Source: Streptomyces sp. NBC_01485 (GTDB lineage: Bacteria > Actinomycetota > Actinomycetes > Streptomycetales > Streptomycetaceae). From it: a stretch of DNA of 64,000 nucleotides. How positions within the stretch are numbered: the first letter of the stretch is position 1; every line of letters begins with the position of its first letter. The position numbers and the translations under genes are program-made. The stretch is from contig NZ_CP109435.1 in assembly GCF_036227125.1 (NCBI RefSeq), forward strand, positions 7,316,001 to 7,380,000. The letters run 5' to 3'. This document shows, piece by piece, positions 52,431-63,400 of this stretch. The notes beneath the pieces were generated by a model. That model made no database searches. It saw only the letters and a program-made list of their open reading frames with translations, and had not been told where the DNA came from.

Positions 52431-52736
52431 CCGGGACGGTCGTCTGCCAGGGGCAGGCAATGGATTCGTGCGCACTCGGCAAGGATGCCCGGGCGCGGCT
52501 TCCGCCAGTGCGGACGGCGGTGGTACGAGTGGGAGCGATGACGCTCCGATGGTCGCTCGTCCTCACCCGTGAGGTGATCGCGATATCCCGTGTTCAGGTG
52601 TCGATGTCCGGCGGCAAGCACTCGCGCCAGCCGCCCGGCACTCGTCCACGCCGTCGACCACGCCGCGTCGCAGTCCGCTGCCCCCACTGCGGCGGCCCGC
52701 GAATCCCCCCACGACATCGTCTGGAGAAACAGATAC

Positions 52737-53555
52737 ATGCCGCAAGCTTCCCGAGAAGGCCGCGACTCCTCCAGCCTCGCCACGGCCGCCGTGGTCGACA
52801 CCCAGTCCGCGATGCAACTGACCGGTCTTTTCAAGCAGTTCGGTGATCATGTTGCGGTGGATCACATTGATCTGACGGTTCCGCGTGGTTCGTTCTTCGG
52901 TTTGGTGGGTCCGAACGGTGCGGGGAAGACGACGTCGTTGTCGATGGCTGTCGGGTTGTTGCGTCCTGATGGTGGGACGGTGCGGATTTTCGGTCACGAT
53001 GTGTGGAGTGATCCGGTCGCGGCGAAGTCGTTGATCGGTGTGCTTCCTGACGGTATGGCGTTGCCGGACCGGTTGACGGGGCGTGAGGTGCTGACGTATC
53101 TGGGGTTGTTGCGTGGTATGTCGCGTGAGACGGTCGCGGCGCGTGTCCAGGAGTTGCTGGAGGTGCTGGAGCTGGATTCGGCGGAGTCGACGATGGTGGT
53201 GGACTACTCGACGGGTATGCGGAAGAAGGTCACTCTGGCCACGGCGTTGTTGCATGGTCCTCGGCTGTTGATTCTGGACGAGCCGTTCGAGGCGGTGGAT
53301 CCGGTGTCGGCGGCGACGATCCGTACGATTCTGCAGCGGTTCGTGGCGGGTGGTGGTTCGGTGATCTTCTCGAGTCATGTGATGGCTGTGGTGGAGCGGT
53401 TGTGTGATCACGTCGCGGTGATCGCGAAGGGGAGGGTGGAGGCGGCTGGTTCGGTGGACGAGGTGCGGGGCGGGCGGTCTCTGGATGAGGCGTTCGTGCA
53501 TATCGTCGGGGCTCACACCGGTGGTGGGGAGGGGCTGTCGTGGTTGGCGTCCTGA
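52737..53555 (+). CDS. ABC exporter ATPase, copy B
   Basis: 272 aa, ATG at 52737 after GGAG. Same motifs as copy A (Walker A GPNGAGKTT, signature YSTGMRKK, Walker B LLILDEP, FSSHVM). The N-terminal 25 residues (MPQASREGRDSSSL onward) are as long as those of copy A but mostly different, sharing a pattern of AS, R, SS, D and QxAMQL. That pattern suggests an old duplication whose body was later made identical. Operon with the permease gene, 16-nt overlap. Confidence 0.92.
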   Translation: MPQASREGRDSSSLATAAVVDTQSAMQLTGLFKQFGDHVAVDHIDLTVPRGSFFGLVGPNGAGKTTSLSMAVGLLRPDGGTVRIFGHDVWSDPVAAKSLIGVLPDGMALPDRLTGREVLTYLGLLRGMSRETVAARVQELLEVLELDSAESTMVVDYSTGMRKKVTLATALLHGPRLLILDEPFEAVDPVSAATIRTILQRFVAGGGSVIFSSHVMAVVERLCDHVAVIAKGRVEAAGSVDEVRGGRSLDEAFVHIVGAHTGGGEGLSWLAS

Positions 53556-55099
53556 TCGAGATGAAGCGGGCGATCGCCCGTTCGAAGGTTCGTGGCAGGT
53601 TGAAGTGGGGGATGCTGGGGCTGGCGGTGTTCGCGGCTGCTCTGGCGTTCAGCACGATGGTGACGGGGTTCGTGCATTACGAGCATTCCGGCGCGGGGGC
53701 GGACGTGCTGGCCATTCTGAGTCTGGGCTGGTTGATCGGCTGGGTTTCGGGTCCGGTGCTGACGGGTGATGACAGCACGTTGCGGCTGGACTATTTCAAG
53801 CTTCTTCCGGTGCCGGTGGGCAAGCTCGCGTATGCGACGCTGGCTGCCGCGTTCGTCGACGGTTCGCTGTTGTTCAGTGCGATCGCTTTCGGCGGGCTGG
53901 TCGCCTATGGTGCGCAGTTCGGTGTGGCGGCGGCGCTGGTGGGTGTGGTCGCGGTGCTGCTGATGCTGGTGCTTGCGGTGGTCTCGTCGGTGGTCGCGGT
54001 GGGGATCTTCGGTCCGGTCATCTCTTCGCGGCGTGGTCGGGACTTCGGTTCGCTGCTGGCCGCGATGGTGATCACGTTGTTGTCGCTGGCGTCGTCGCTG
54101 GTGCCGGTGGTGGCGTCGAAGCTGACGAGCGGTGATGCGCCGCTTCTGTCGGCGGTGGTGCGGATCCTGCCGTCGGGGTGGGGTGCGGTGGCTGTGGACT
54201 CGGCCCGTACTTCGCACTGGGGCATGGTCGCCCTGGCCTTGGGCGGACTCGCGGCGCTCAGCGCCGTCCAGGTGGCCGTGTGGCCGGCGTTGCTTCAGCG
54301 CCGGCTGACCATGCCGCCGGGCGGTCACAGCAAGGCGAAGGCGTCCAAGCGGGTGCATGGTTCCCATGCGGGTGGGCGTGAGCCGGTTCTGCCGGGTACT
54401 CCGCTGGGCGGGGTGGTGGGCAAGGAGCTGCGGCTCTACTCGCGGGCGATGCTGCGTACTTTGTCGTTTCTGCTCGCGTTGGTGGTGGGGGTGCTGGCGT
54501 GTCTGATTCCGGCGTTCACGGGCAGCATGGTGATGCTGCCGTTCGCGGGTCTGCTGTTCACGGTGATCGCCGGTGCCACGTGCACCAACCTGTATGGGGA
54601 TGAGGGTTCGGCGTTGTGGCTGGTCCTGGTGACGCCGGGGGTGGAGCGGGTGGATGTGCGGGGGCGGCAGTATGCGTGGCTGCTGATCGTGGCGCCGATC
54701 GGGCTTCTGCTCACGCTGGGGCTGACTGCTGTGAGCGGGCAGGCGTGGGCGTGGCCGTGGGTGCTGGGCGGTGAGCCGGCGATGATCGGTGGGGCGGCGG
54801 GGCTGGTGGTGTGGGCGTCGGTGATGACGATGTTCCCGCTCGACGCGAACGGCGGCCCGACTCCGGCACGGCAGTTGAAGATCAACCTGCTGGTGCTGGT
54901 CACGGCGCTGACGACCGCGCCGCCGCTGGCTTTGCTGATCGTCGGTGCCGTCACCGGCAGTGCCGCCCTGACCTGGGCGGCCGTCCCGGTCGGTGTGCTG
55001 AGCGGTGTCCTGCTGGCCTGGTCCCTGGGCCGTGCCTCCTACCGCAGGCTCCAGAAGCGTGGTCCCGAACTGTTCTCGAAGGTCGTCAAGCCCGCGTGA
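53540..55099 (+). CDS. ABC exporter permease, copy B
   Basis: 519 aa, GTG at 53540. I find no amino acid difference from copy A; the DNA differs at about ten silent sites around 54049-54341. It has about twelve hydrophobic segments and a basic middle loop. With its ATPase it forms a second complete exporter. A reason to keep two may be dosage, since both lie downstream of operator-like motifs. Confidence 0.88.
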   Translation: MVGVLIEMKRAIARSKVRGRLKWGMLGLAVFAAALAFSTMVTGFVHYEHSGAGADVLAILSLGWLIGWVSGPVLTGDDSTLRLDYFKLLPVPVGKLAYATLAAAFVDGSLLFSAIAFGGLVAYGAQFGVAAALVGVVAVLLMLVLAVVSSVVAVGIFGPVISSRRGRDFGSLLAAMVITLLSLASSLVPVVASKLTSGDAPLLSAVVRILPSGWGAVAVDSARTSHWGMVALALGGLAALSAVQVAVWPALLQRRLTMPPGGHSKAKASKRVHGSHAGGREPVLPGTPLGGVVGKELRLYSRAMLRTLSFLLALVVGVLACLIPAFTGSMVMLPFAGLLFTVIAGATCTNLYGDEGSALWLVLVTPGVERVDVRGRQYAWLLIVAPIGLLLTLGLTAVSGQAWAWPWVLGGEPAMIGGAAGLVVWASVMTMFPLDANGGPTPARQLKINLLVLVTALTTAPPLALLIVGAVTGSAALTWAAVPVGVLSGVLLAWSLGRASYRRLQKRGPELFSKVVKPA

Positions 55100-55127
55100 G
55101 CGCGTGACCCATCGGCGATGACGGCAC

Positions 55128-55159
55128 GGAGGCGCCGCCCGATCACGGGCGGCGCCTCC
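55128..55159. terminator. 14-bp hairpin between exporter copy B and the FAD oxidase
   Basis: Same GGAGGCGCCGCCCG stem and ATCA loop as at 49572. Here the flanking genes converge, so it probably stops both transcripts. Confidence 0.85.
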
Positions 55160-55192
55160 ACAACGTCGTATGCGACCCCGGGCCCTACGGAA

Positions 55193-56728
55193 TCAGACGT
55201 CGGCAGGCTCGATGGACAGGGCGTGGGTGAACACGCCGCGCGGATCCCACCGGGCCTTGATCCGGCGCAGGCGCGGGTAGTTGTCCTTGTAGTAGAACGT
55301 GTGCCACGGCACGCCGGAGGAGTTCCAACGGGGATCCAGCAGATCGGTGTCCGGGTTGTTGATGTACGTACCGTCCATGACGTCGTCCGGGACCGGCACC
55401 CCGCCGGTCGCCTTGTGCACCTCGCCGTACCACGCGCGGATCCAGGCCAGGTGCTTGTCGTCGTCGGCGGGGTTCGTCCAGCTCGTGGAGTACACCAGCT
55501 TCAGGATCGAGGACCGCTGGGGGATCGCCGTCGCGTCCGGCGGCACCGTGTTGGCCTTGCCGCCGCAGCCGACGAGCATCAGTGAGCCGCTGGGATTGTC
55601 GTAGTCGTCGCTGGTCAGCCAGCGGTAGCAGGTGGACAGTTGCTCGTCCGAGTAGCAGGTCCGCATGTCGGCCGCCTTGATCTTCGAACGCTGCGTCTCC
55701 AGACCGGCGCTGGTGTACAGCACGCTCCACAGCGACGCCCGGAACCAGGGCATGGCGTGGTGCTCCTGGAGCATCACCTGCGGCGTCTCCATGCCCTCGG
55801 CCAGCGCTTCCAGGTACTCCGCGAGCACCTGCTCGGCACCGGGCTCGGTGGCGTCCATCTGGATGTTCACCACCACACCGCCCGCCGACTTGTGCGTCAG
55901 CAGCATGCCGCTGTACAGGGCCAGGCCCGGTGAGCCGGGGCCGCTGTTGCGCTCGTACCAGCCGACGTGGTTCTTGATCAGCCGGACGAAGTCCGCCTCG
56001 CTCAGGGTCGCCCACGGCCATGCCACGTACCGCAGGTGCACCGAGTGCGGCGGGCGGGGGAGCAGTTCGCGCGGGTCGTCACCGAGGGCGTCGGGGGAGC
56101 GCAGCCAGTAGCGGGTCACCACGCCGAAGTTGCCGCCGCCACCACCGGTGTGCGCCCACCACAGATCGCGGTTCGGGTCATCCGGCGCGTTGCTGGCGAC
56201 CACCGCGCGGGCGGTGCCGTCGGCGTCGACCACCACCACCTCCACCGCGCACAAGTAGTCGACCACATAGCCCAGCCGACGCGACAGCGGCCCGTACGCG
56301 CCGCCCACCACATGCCCGCCGACGCCCACCGACGGACAGGAGCCGCCCGGTACGGTCACCCCCCACCGCTTGAACAGCGTCCGGTACAACTCGCCCAACT
56401 GCACGCCGGGTTCGACCATGAACGCCCGGCGCTCGGCGTCGAACCCGATCCCCCGCATCGCCGACATGTCGATCAGCGCCCCGACCTCGGGGCTGTCCAC
56501 CAACTGCTCCTGGCAGTGCCCGCCGCTGCGCACCGCGATCCGCGCGCCCGCGTCCACGCCCGCCTGAACGGCGCTCACGGTTTCCTCGGTGCAGTTGACC
56601 ATGTATACGTAATCGGGCCGGCCGATGAAACGCTGATTACAGCCCCGGGTGAGATCCGTGTAACGGAAGTCGTCCTTTCCGACCCGGATCCGTTCGGTCA
56701 CCGTTCCTGATTGTGCGGTCGATTCCAT
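55193..56728 (-). CDS. BBE-like FAD-linked oxidase, probably bicovalent flavin
   Basis: 511 aa, ATG at 56728 after GAGAGG. The FAD domain (about 30-210) has His71 in RSGGHCQEQ and Cys131 in VPGGSCPSVGVGGH, the two residues that hold FAD in bicovalent members of the berberine-bridge family. The C-terminus ends with the usual NYPRLRRIKARWDPRGVFTH-like flavin-contact loop. No signal peptide is seen, so it should be intracellular. Such enzymes oxidise secondary or allylic alcohols to ketones or make C-C or C-O bonds. The His/Cys context resembles the flavoproteins TrdL/TamL of tirandamycin, which work with a P450 on the same molecule; a P450 is also present here. The substrate is inferred to be the cluster's polyketide. 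Confidence 0.9.
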   Translation of the reverse strand: MESTAQSGTVTERIRVGKDDFRYTDLTRGCNQRFIGRPDYVYMVNCTEETVSAVQAGVDAGARIAVRSGGHCQEQLVDSPEVGALIDMSAMRGIGFDAERRAFMVEPGVQLGELYRTLFKRWGVTVPGGSCPSVGVGGHVVGGAYGPLSRRLGYVVDYLCAVEVVVVDADGTARAVVASNAPDDPNRDLWWAHTGGGGGNFGVVTRYWLRSPDALGDDPRELLPRPPHSVHLRYVAWPWATLSEADFVRLIKNHVGWYERNSGPGSPGLALYSGMLLTHKSAGGVVVNIQMDATEPGAEQVLAEYLEALAEGMETPQVMLQEHHAMPWFRASLWSVLYTSAGLETQRSKIKAADMRTCYSDEQLSTCYRWLTSDDYDNPSGSLMLVGCGGKANTVPPDATAIPQRSSILKLVYSTSWTNPADDDKHLAWIRAWYGEVHKATGGVPVPDDVMDGTYINNPDTDLLDPRWNSSGVPWHTFYYKDNYPRLRRIKARWDPRGVFTHALSIEPADV

Positions 56729-56883
56729 GAGAGCCTCTCATCGTCCCGCTGGGATGGCGGCGCCAACAATTCCCATGCGGCCGCGGGCAGTCAATCACGC
56801 ACCGCCGGACTGGACGGCCGGCGGCGCCATCGCACCCGCGCCACCGGCTGACAAGGCGGACCGGTCAGGTATCCGTGGGGCAT

Positions 56884-56902
56884 CAGGGGGTCGGATAGGG
56901 GT
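56884..56902 (-). promoter_or_regulatory. Cluster operator motif, copy 7
   Basis: On the minus strand it reads ACCCCTATCCGACCCCCTG, an exact ACCCC direct repeat with an 11-bp period, about 160 bp upstream of the FAD oxidase. Confidence 0.5.
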
Positions 56903-57053
56903 GCTACCGGCACCGGGCCGCTGCCTAGGGTGAGCCAGGACCAGCGGCAGGACTGCGGCGTCTATGGCCGTATTGCGGCAGGGAGAGGGGCCGGAGCAGA
57001 TAAAGATGACGCGCGATCCGGCACTCACCCGTCAAGGCGGCTATTTCCCGAAG

Positions 57054-57089
57054 CGGTCGAAGCAGCCGAACCGGTCGAAGCAGCCGAAC
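57054..57089 (+). repeat. 18-bp unit repeated twice
   Basis: CGGTCGAAGCAGCCGAAC twice in a row, then 9-bp CGGCCGGAC units. Confidence 0.85.
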
Positions 57090-57300
57090 CGGCCGGACCG
57101 GCCGGACCGTTGGCCTGCTCAGGAAAGCAAGTCCGCCGCCGGATATCACTCGCGCCCGCGCGATATTCCGCGCGGTAAAACAAGAATTCCACTGCTTTCC
57201 ATATGCCCCGGCCGCCGTCGGTGCCGTGGCGGCGGAGCGCCGCTCCGGCGTGCGCTCCGCGTGCCGGGCCCGTTCGACACCATCGCCGCCCTGCCGTCCC

Positions 57301-57348
57301 ACTGTCCCGCCGCCCGACTGTCCCGCCGCCCGACTGTCCCGCCGCCCC
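57301..57348 (+). repeat. 16-bp unit repeated three times
   Basis: ACTGTCCCGCCGCCCG three times (last base changed in the third), ending 55 bp before the PKS3 start. Confidence 0.9.
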
Positions 57349-57403
57349 ACTGTCCTGGCGTCCCGCCGACTCCTGACCGCGAGCGTCCACTACGGAGTTC
57401 ACG

Positions 57404-60400
57404 ATGACCACGTCAACCGAGCAGATCCTCGAAGCGCTGCGGGCCTCCCTGAAGGAGACCGAGCGCCTGCGCCGCAGCAACCGGGCGCTGACCGAGGCGG
57501 CGCACGAGCCGATCGCCATCGTCGGGATGGCCTGCCGGCTGCCCGGCGGGGTGCGCAGCCCGGAGGACCTGTGGCGGCTGGTCGACGACGGCGCCGACGC
57601 GGTCGGCGGGCTGCCCACCGACCGTGGCTGGGACATCGAGGCGCTGTACGACCCGGACCCCGACAAGCCGGGGACCTTCTACGTGGACCAGGGCGGCTTC
57701 ATCGACGACGTCGCAGACTTCGACGCGCCGTTCTTCGGGATCTCGCCGCGTGAGGCGCTGGCGATGGATCCCCAGCAGCGGCTGCTGCTTGAGACCTCGT
57801 GGGAGGCGTTCGAACGGGCCGGGATCGACCCGCACTCGCTGAGCGGCAGCAAGTCCGGCGTGTTCATCGGCGCCGCCTTCCAGGGGTACGGCGGCGGCGG
57901 GCACCAGCCGCTGCCGGAGGGCGTCGAGGGCTACCTGCTCACCGGCAACATCACCAGCGTCGCCTCCGGCCGCATCGCGTACACGCTGGGCCTTCAGGGA
58001 CCGGCGATCACGGTGGAGACCGCCTGCTCCTCCTCCTCCGTCGCGCTGCACATCGCGTGCCAGAGCCTGCGGCAGGGCGAGTGCACCCTCGCGGTGGCGG
58101 GCGGCGCATCGGTGCTGACCACCCCTTGGTCGTTCGTGGAGTTCAGCCGCCAGGGCGGTCTGGCGGTGGACGGCCGGTGCAAGGCGTTCTCCAGCGACGC
58201 CGACGGCATCGGCTGGGCGGACGGCGTCGGCGTGCTGCTCCTGGAACGGCTGTCGGACGCCCAACGGCTCGGCCACCGCGTGCTGGCCGTCATCCGGGGC
58301 ACCGCCATCAACCAGGACGGCGCCAGCAACGGCCTGGCCGCCCCCAGCGGTCCCGCCCAGCAGCGCGTCATCCGCGAGGCCCTGGCCGACGCCGGGCTGA
58401 CCGCCGCCGACGTCGACGCCGTCGAGGCGCACGGTACGGGCACCACACTCGGCGACCCCATCGAGGCGCAGGCCCTGCTGGCCACCTACGGTCAACAGCG
58501 CGCCGCCGAGGAGCCGTTGTGGCTCGGCTCGCTCAAGTCCAACATCGGCCACTGCCAGACCGCGTCCGGCGTGGCCGGTGTGATCAAGTCCGTCATGGCC
58601 CTGGAACACGGTGTGCTGCCCAGGACGCTGCATGTGGCGGAGCCCTCGCCGCACGTCGACTGGTCGGACGGCGCCGTACGGCTGCTGACCGAGGCCCGGG
58701 CATGGCCGAGCACCGGCCGGGCGCGCCGCATCGGGGTGTCCTCCTTCGGCGTCAGCGGCACGAACGTCCACCTGATCCTGGAACAGGCCCCCGACCTGCC
58801 CGCTTCCGACCCGGAACCGACCCCGGAGCCCGGACCGGGCACCGCCGCCGTCCGGCCGCGGCCGTTCGGCGCGGCCGAAGCGGCGCCATGGGTGCTCTCG
58901 GGCCGCGGGGCCGCCGCGCTGGCCGGCCAGGCGGCGCAACTGGCGGAGTTCGTCGAACCCGCAGTACATGGAGTGCAGGGAGTACAGGGAGAAGCCGCAG
59001 AACCCTCAGAAGCCCCAGAACCCTCAGAAGCCGCAGAACCCGCAGTCCACGGCACCGTCGCGATCGGGCGGGCGCTGGCCGGCCGGTCGGCATTCGCGGA
59101 CCGCGCGGTGATCTTCGGCGAGAGCCTGGCCGAACGGGTCGCAACGCTGCGGGAGATCGAGTCCGGCACGGCCGACTCGCCACGGGTGGTGACCGGCAGC
59201 GCGGGCGCCGATGCCGGTGTGGTGTTCGTGTTCCCGGGGCAGGGGGCGCAGTGGGTGGGGATGGGCCGTGAACTGCTGGCCGTGTCACCGGTGTTCGCGG
59301 CGTCGATCGCGGAGTGCGAGGCGGCGCTGTCGCCGTGGGTCGACTGGTCGCTGACCGGTGTGCTCGCCGGTGACGGAGCTGAGTTGGCGCGGGTTGATGT
59401 GGTGCAGCCGGTGTTGTGGGCTGTGATGGTGTCGTTGGCTGCGGTGTGGCGGTCGGTGGGTGTGGTGCCGGTTGCGGTGGTGGGTCATTCGCAGGGTGAG
59501 ATCGCGGCGGCGTGTGTGGCGGGTGCGTTGTCGTTGGAGGACGCCGCCCGGGTTGTCGTGTTGCGGTCGCGCGCGATCACGCGGCTTGCGGGCACTGGCG
59601 GGATGGTGTCCGTCTTCGCCTCTGCCGAGGAGGTGGAGCCGCTGCTGCCGGACGGTGTCGGGATCGCGGCGGTCAATGGGCCGGGGTCCGTCGTGGTGTC
59701 GGGGCCCGTGGACGAGCTGGACGCGTTCGTGGAGCGGTGCGCGGCGGAGGGGGTTCAGGCGAAGCGGGTCGCGGTGGACTACGCCTCGCACTCGGTGATG
59801 GTCGAGGCGCTGGAAGCGGAGATCACCGAGTCGTTGAAGGGCGTCACGTCGCAGGCGCCTGCCGTGCCGATGCTGTCGACGTACACGGGCGAGTGGGTCA
59901 AGTCCGGTGAGCTGGACGGCGGTTACTGGTACGGGAACCTGCGACACCGCGTGCGCCTGGCCGACGCGGTGGGCGAGTTGGCCGCCGCCGGGCACCGGCT
60001 GTTCGTGGAGGTCAGCCCGCACCCCGTGCTGACGACAGCCGTCCAGGACACGCTGGACCAGAAGTCGAGCGGGGACGGTGTCGCGCTGGGCACCCTGCGT
60101 CGCGACCAGGGCGGAGCCGAGCGGTTTCTGCGCTCGGTCGCCGAGGCGTTCACCCAGGGAGCCCAGGTCGACTGGGCGGCGCTGTACGGCGGCATCGAGG
60201 TGCCGCGCGTGGAGTTGCCGACGTACGCCTTCCAGCGGCAGCGCTACTGGCTGGAGAACCCGGACACCGGGTTCGCCGATGCCGCGGGGCTGGGCCTGAC
60301 GACGGTCGAACACCCGCTGCTGGCCGCCGCGGTGAGCCTGGCCGACGATGACGGACTGGTACTCACCGGCCGCCTGTCGACCCGCGCCCATCCGTGGCTG

Positions 60401-63400
60401 GCCGACCATGCGGTGGCCGGCGCCGTACTGCTGCCGGGCACCGCGTTCGTGGAACTCGCCCTGCACGCTGGCGATATGACGAACTGTCATCTGCTGGACG
60501 AACTCACCCTGCACACGCCCCTGGTGATCCCCGACCGTGCGGCGGTGCGCGTCCAGGTGCGGGTCGCCGCCCCCGACCCCGCCACCGGGCGGCGCGCCCT
60601 GACCGTACACGCGCGTCCCGAAGCCGCGGGCGGCGAGCGAGTGGAGCAGGATCCGCAGGGCGATTGGACGCTGCACGCCACCGGTGTGCTGGCCGTGGCC
60701 GCCCGCCCGGTCGACGGGGCGGGCGACAGGTCGGGCGACGGTTCGGGGCAGGAGCAGTGGCCGCCGGCCGGGGCGACGGCGCTCGACGTCAGTGACCTCT
60801 ACCCCCGGCTGGCCGAGGCGGGATACGGCTACGGCCCGGCCTTTCAAGGGCTGCGGGCCGCCTGGCGTACCGCCGACGCCGTGTACGCCGAGGCGGCTCT
60901 GCCCGACGGCCACAGTGAGCAGGCGGCGCGCTACGGCCTGCATCCCGCGCTGCTGGACGCGGCGCTGCACGCGGCCGGGTTCGCCGGATTCCTCGAAGAC
61001 GACGCGAAAGCCGATGCGAACGGCGATGCGAACGGCAACGCCGTCAGGGCCATCGGGGCCACCGGCCCCCGGCTGCCGTTCGCCTGGACCGGTGTGACGC
61101 TGTCCGCCGTGGGCGCGCGGGCGCTGCGCATCAGGCTCGCGCGCAGCGGCGAGGACACCCTGACCGTCACCCTCACCGACCCGGCGGGCGGCCCCGTCGC
61201 CACCGTGGACGCGCTTGTGCTGCGGCCGGTCGACACGGCGCGACTGTCGACCGGCGCCGCCGAGGACCTGTACCGGGTGGCCTGGACCCCGACGCGGCTG
61301 CCCGACGCCGCGTCCACCGCCGGCTGGGCGGTCCTCGGCGCCGACGGCCTGGGCCTCGCGACGGCGCTGGACCTGCCGCGGCGCCCCGACCGGGACGCAC
61401 TGGCCGCCTCCGGTCCGGTCCCGTCCGTGGTGCTCACCGGCTGGCCCACCCCCGACGGCCCCGCCCCGCAGGCGGTCCGCACCGCTTTGGAGCGGGCCCT
61501 GCGCGACGTACAGGACTGGCTGGCCGACGACCGCTTCGCCGAGAGCCGTCTCGTCGTCGTCACCCGCGACGGCTGCCCGGCCGACGACTGGCAGGACACC
61601 GACCCGGTGGCGTCCGCGCTGACCGGTCTGCTGCGCACCGCGCAGTCCGAGAACCCCGGCCGGCTGGTCCTGGTCGACACCGACGGACACCCCGCCTCCT
61701 GGCAGGCGCTCCCCGCGCTGGTCGCGACCGGCGAACCCCAGGCCGCGCTGCGCCTCGGCGAGGCCCGCGCCCCGCGCCTGTCCCGGGCCGCCGCCGACGC
61801 CCCGCTGCCGGTGCCCGCGGACGCCCCGGCCTGGCGGCTGGCCGTGACGACCCCCGGCACGCTGGACCACCTGGCCGCGGTGCCCTGGCCGCCCGCCGCC
61901 GCGCCGCTCGCCGAGGGCGAGATACGGATCGCGGTACGCGCCTGCGGCGTCAACTTCCGCGACGTCCTGATCACCCTCGGCATGTACCCCGACCAGGCGC
62001 TGCTCGGCAGCGAGGGCGCGGGACGGGTCGTCGAGGTCGGCCCCGGCGTCACCGACCTGGCCGTGGGCGACCGGGTCGCGGGCATGCTCACCGGCGGGTT
62101 CGGGCCCCTCGCGGTCACCGACCGGCTCAAGGTCGCCCGCATTCCCGACGGCTGGTCCTGGGAGCAGGCCGCCTCGGTACCGGTGGCCTTCCTGACCGCC
62201 TGGTACGCCCTGGTCGACCTGGCCGCGCTGCGCACCGGCGAGGCCGTCCTCGTACACGCGGCGGCGGGCGGCGTCGGCATGGCCGCCGTACAGATCGCCC
62301 GGCACCTGGGGGCCGAGGTGTACGCGACCGCGAGCCCCGGCAAGTGGGACGCGCTGCGTGAACTCGGCCTGGACGACGACCACATCGCGTCTTCCCGCGA
62401 CACCGGCTTCGCCGAGAAGTTCCCCGGCGTGGACGTCGTCCTCAACTCCCTGGCCGGGGAGTTCACGGACGCCTCGCTGCGACTGCTGTCTCCCGGCGGC
62501 CGGTTCATCGACATGGGCAAGACCGACGTACGCGACCCGGAGCGGGTCGCCGCCGACCACCACGGGGTGCGCTACCGCGCGTTCCAGACCGGAGAGAGCG
62601 GCGACCAGCGGCTGCGCGAGATGCTGGAGGAGGTCTTCGGCCTCATCGAGAGCGGCGCGCTGCGCCCGCTGCCGCGCCGCTGCTGGGAGCTGCGCCGGGC
62701 GCCGGACGCGTTCCGGCACATCCAGCAGGCCCGGCACATCGGCAAGGTCGTGCTGACCGTGCCGCCCGCCCTCGACCCGGACGGCACGGTCCTGGTCACC
62801 GGCGCCACCGGCACCCTGGGCGCGCTGGTCGCCCGGCACCTGGTCGCCGAGCACGGCGTACGGCGCCTGCTGCTCGCCAGCCGCTCCGGGCCGCAGGCCC
62901 CGGGCGCCGGCGAACTGCTGGCCGACCTCGCCGCGGCCGGGGCCGAAGCCACGCTGTCGGCCTGCGACACCGCCGACCGCGACGAACTGCGCGCCCTGCT
63001 GGACGGCATCCCCGCCGACCACCCCCTCACCGCGGTCGTCCACACCGCCGGCGCCCTGGACGACGGGGTGCTGTCCGCCCTCACACCCGAGCGCTTCGAC
63101 GCCGTACTGCGGCCGAAGGCCGACGCGGCCTGGCACCTGCACGAGCTGACGGCCCATCAGGACCTCGCCGCCTTCGTGCTGTTCTCCTCGGCGGCCGGAG
63201 TGTTCGGCAACGCCGGACAGGGCAACTACGCCGCCGCCAACGCCTTCACCGACGCGCTCGCCCAGCACCGGCGCTCGCTGGGGCTGCCCGCGATCTCCCT
63301 GGCCTGGGGCCTGTGGGAGCAGCGCAGCGGCCTCACCGGGCACCTCGACGCCACCGACGTCGGCCGTATGTCCCGCACCGGCGTCACGGCGCTGGACTCC

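Larger units (their letters stand above)
52200..52736. promoter_or_regulatory. Divergent promoter region, hydrolase 2 and exporter copy B
   Basis: 537 bp without a gene and with the densest set of operator-like motifs in the window: 52290-52308, 52382-52399 and the inverted form at 52415-52430. A promoter-like stretch (GCGATATCCCGTGTT) near 52579 matches the one before exporter copy A at a similar distance from the start. Confidence 0.6.
52807..55215 (+). repeat. 2.4-kb duplicated block, copy B
   Basis: Partner of 47251-49659. Here the right end runs on into the intact FAD-oxidase gene, so this is the locus with the original neighbour. Confidence 0.95.
56729..57403. promoter_or_regulatory. 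Divergent promoter region, FAD oxidase and PKS3
   Basis: 675 bp without a convincing gene. It contains one operator motif (56884-56902), a degenerate half (CACCCTAGGC at 56924-56933, minus strand) and two tandem repeats. Short frames here are biased by the repeats and show no domain. Confidence 0.55.

Noticed and set aside
57301-57348. Possible CRISPR-like array
   Set aside because: Three directly adjoining 16-bp units with no spacers and no cas genes; simple tandem repeat.
56964-57407. 147-codon plus-strand frame before PKS3
   Set aside because: Its sequence is made by tandem repeats (Pro/Arg/Lys-rich), and it ends just past the PKS3 start in another frame.
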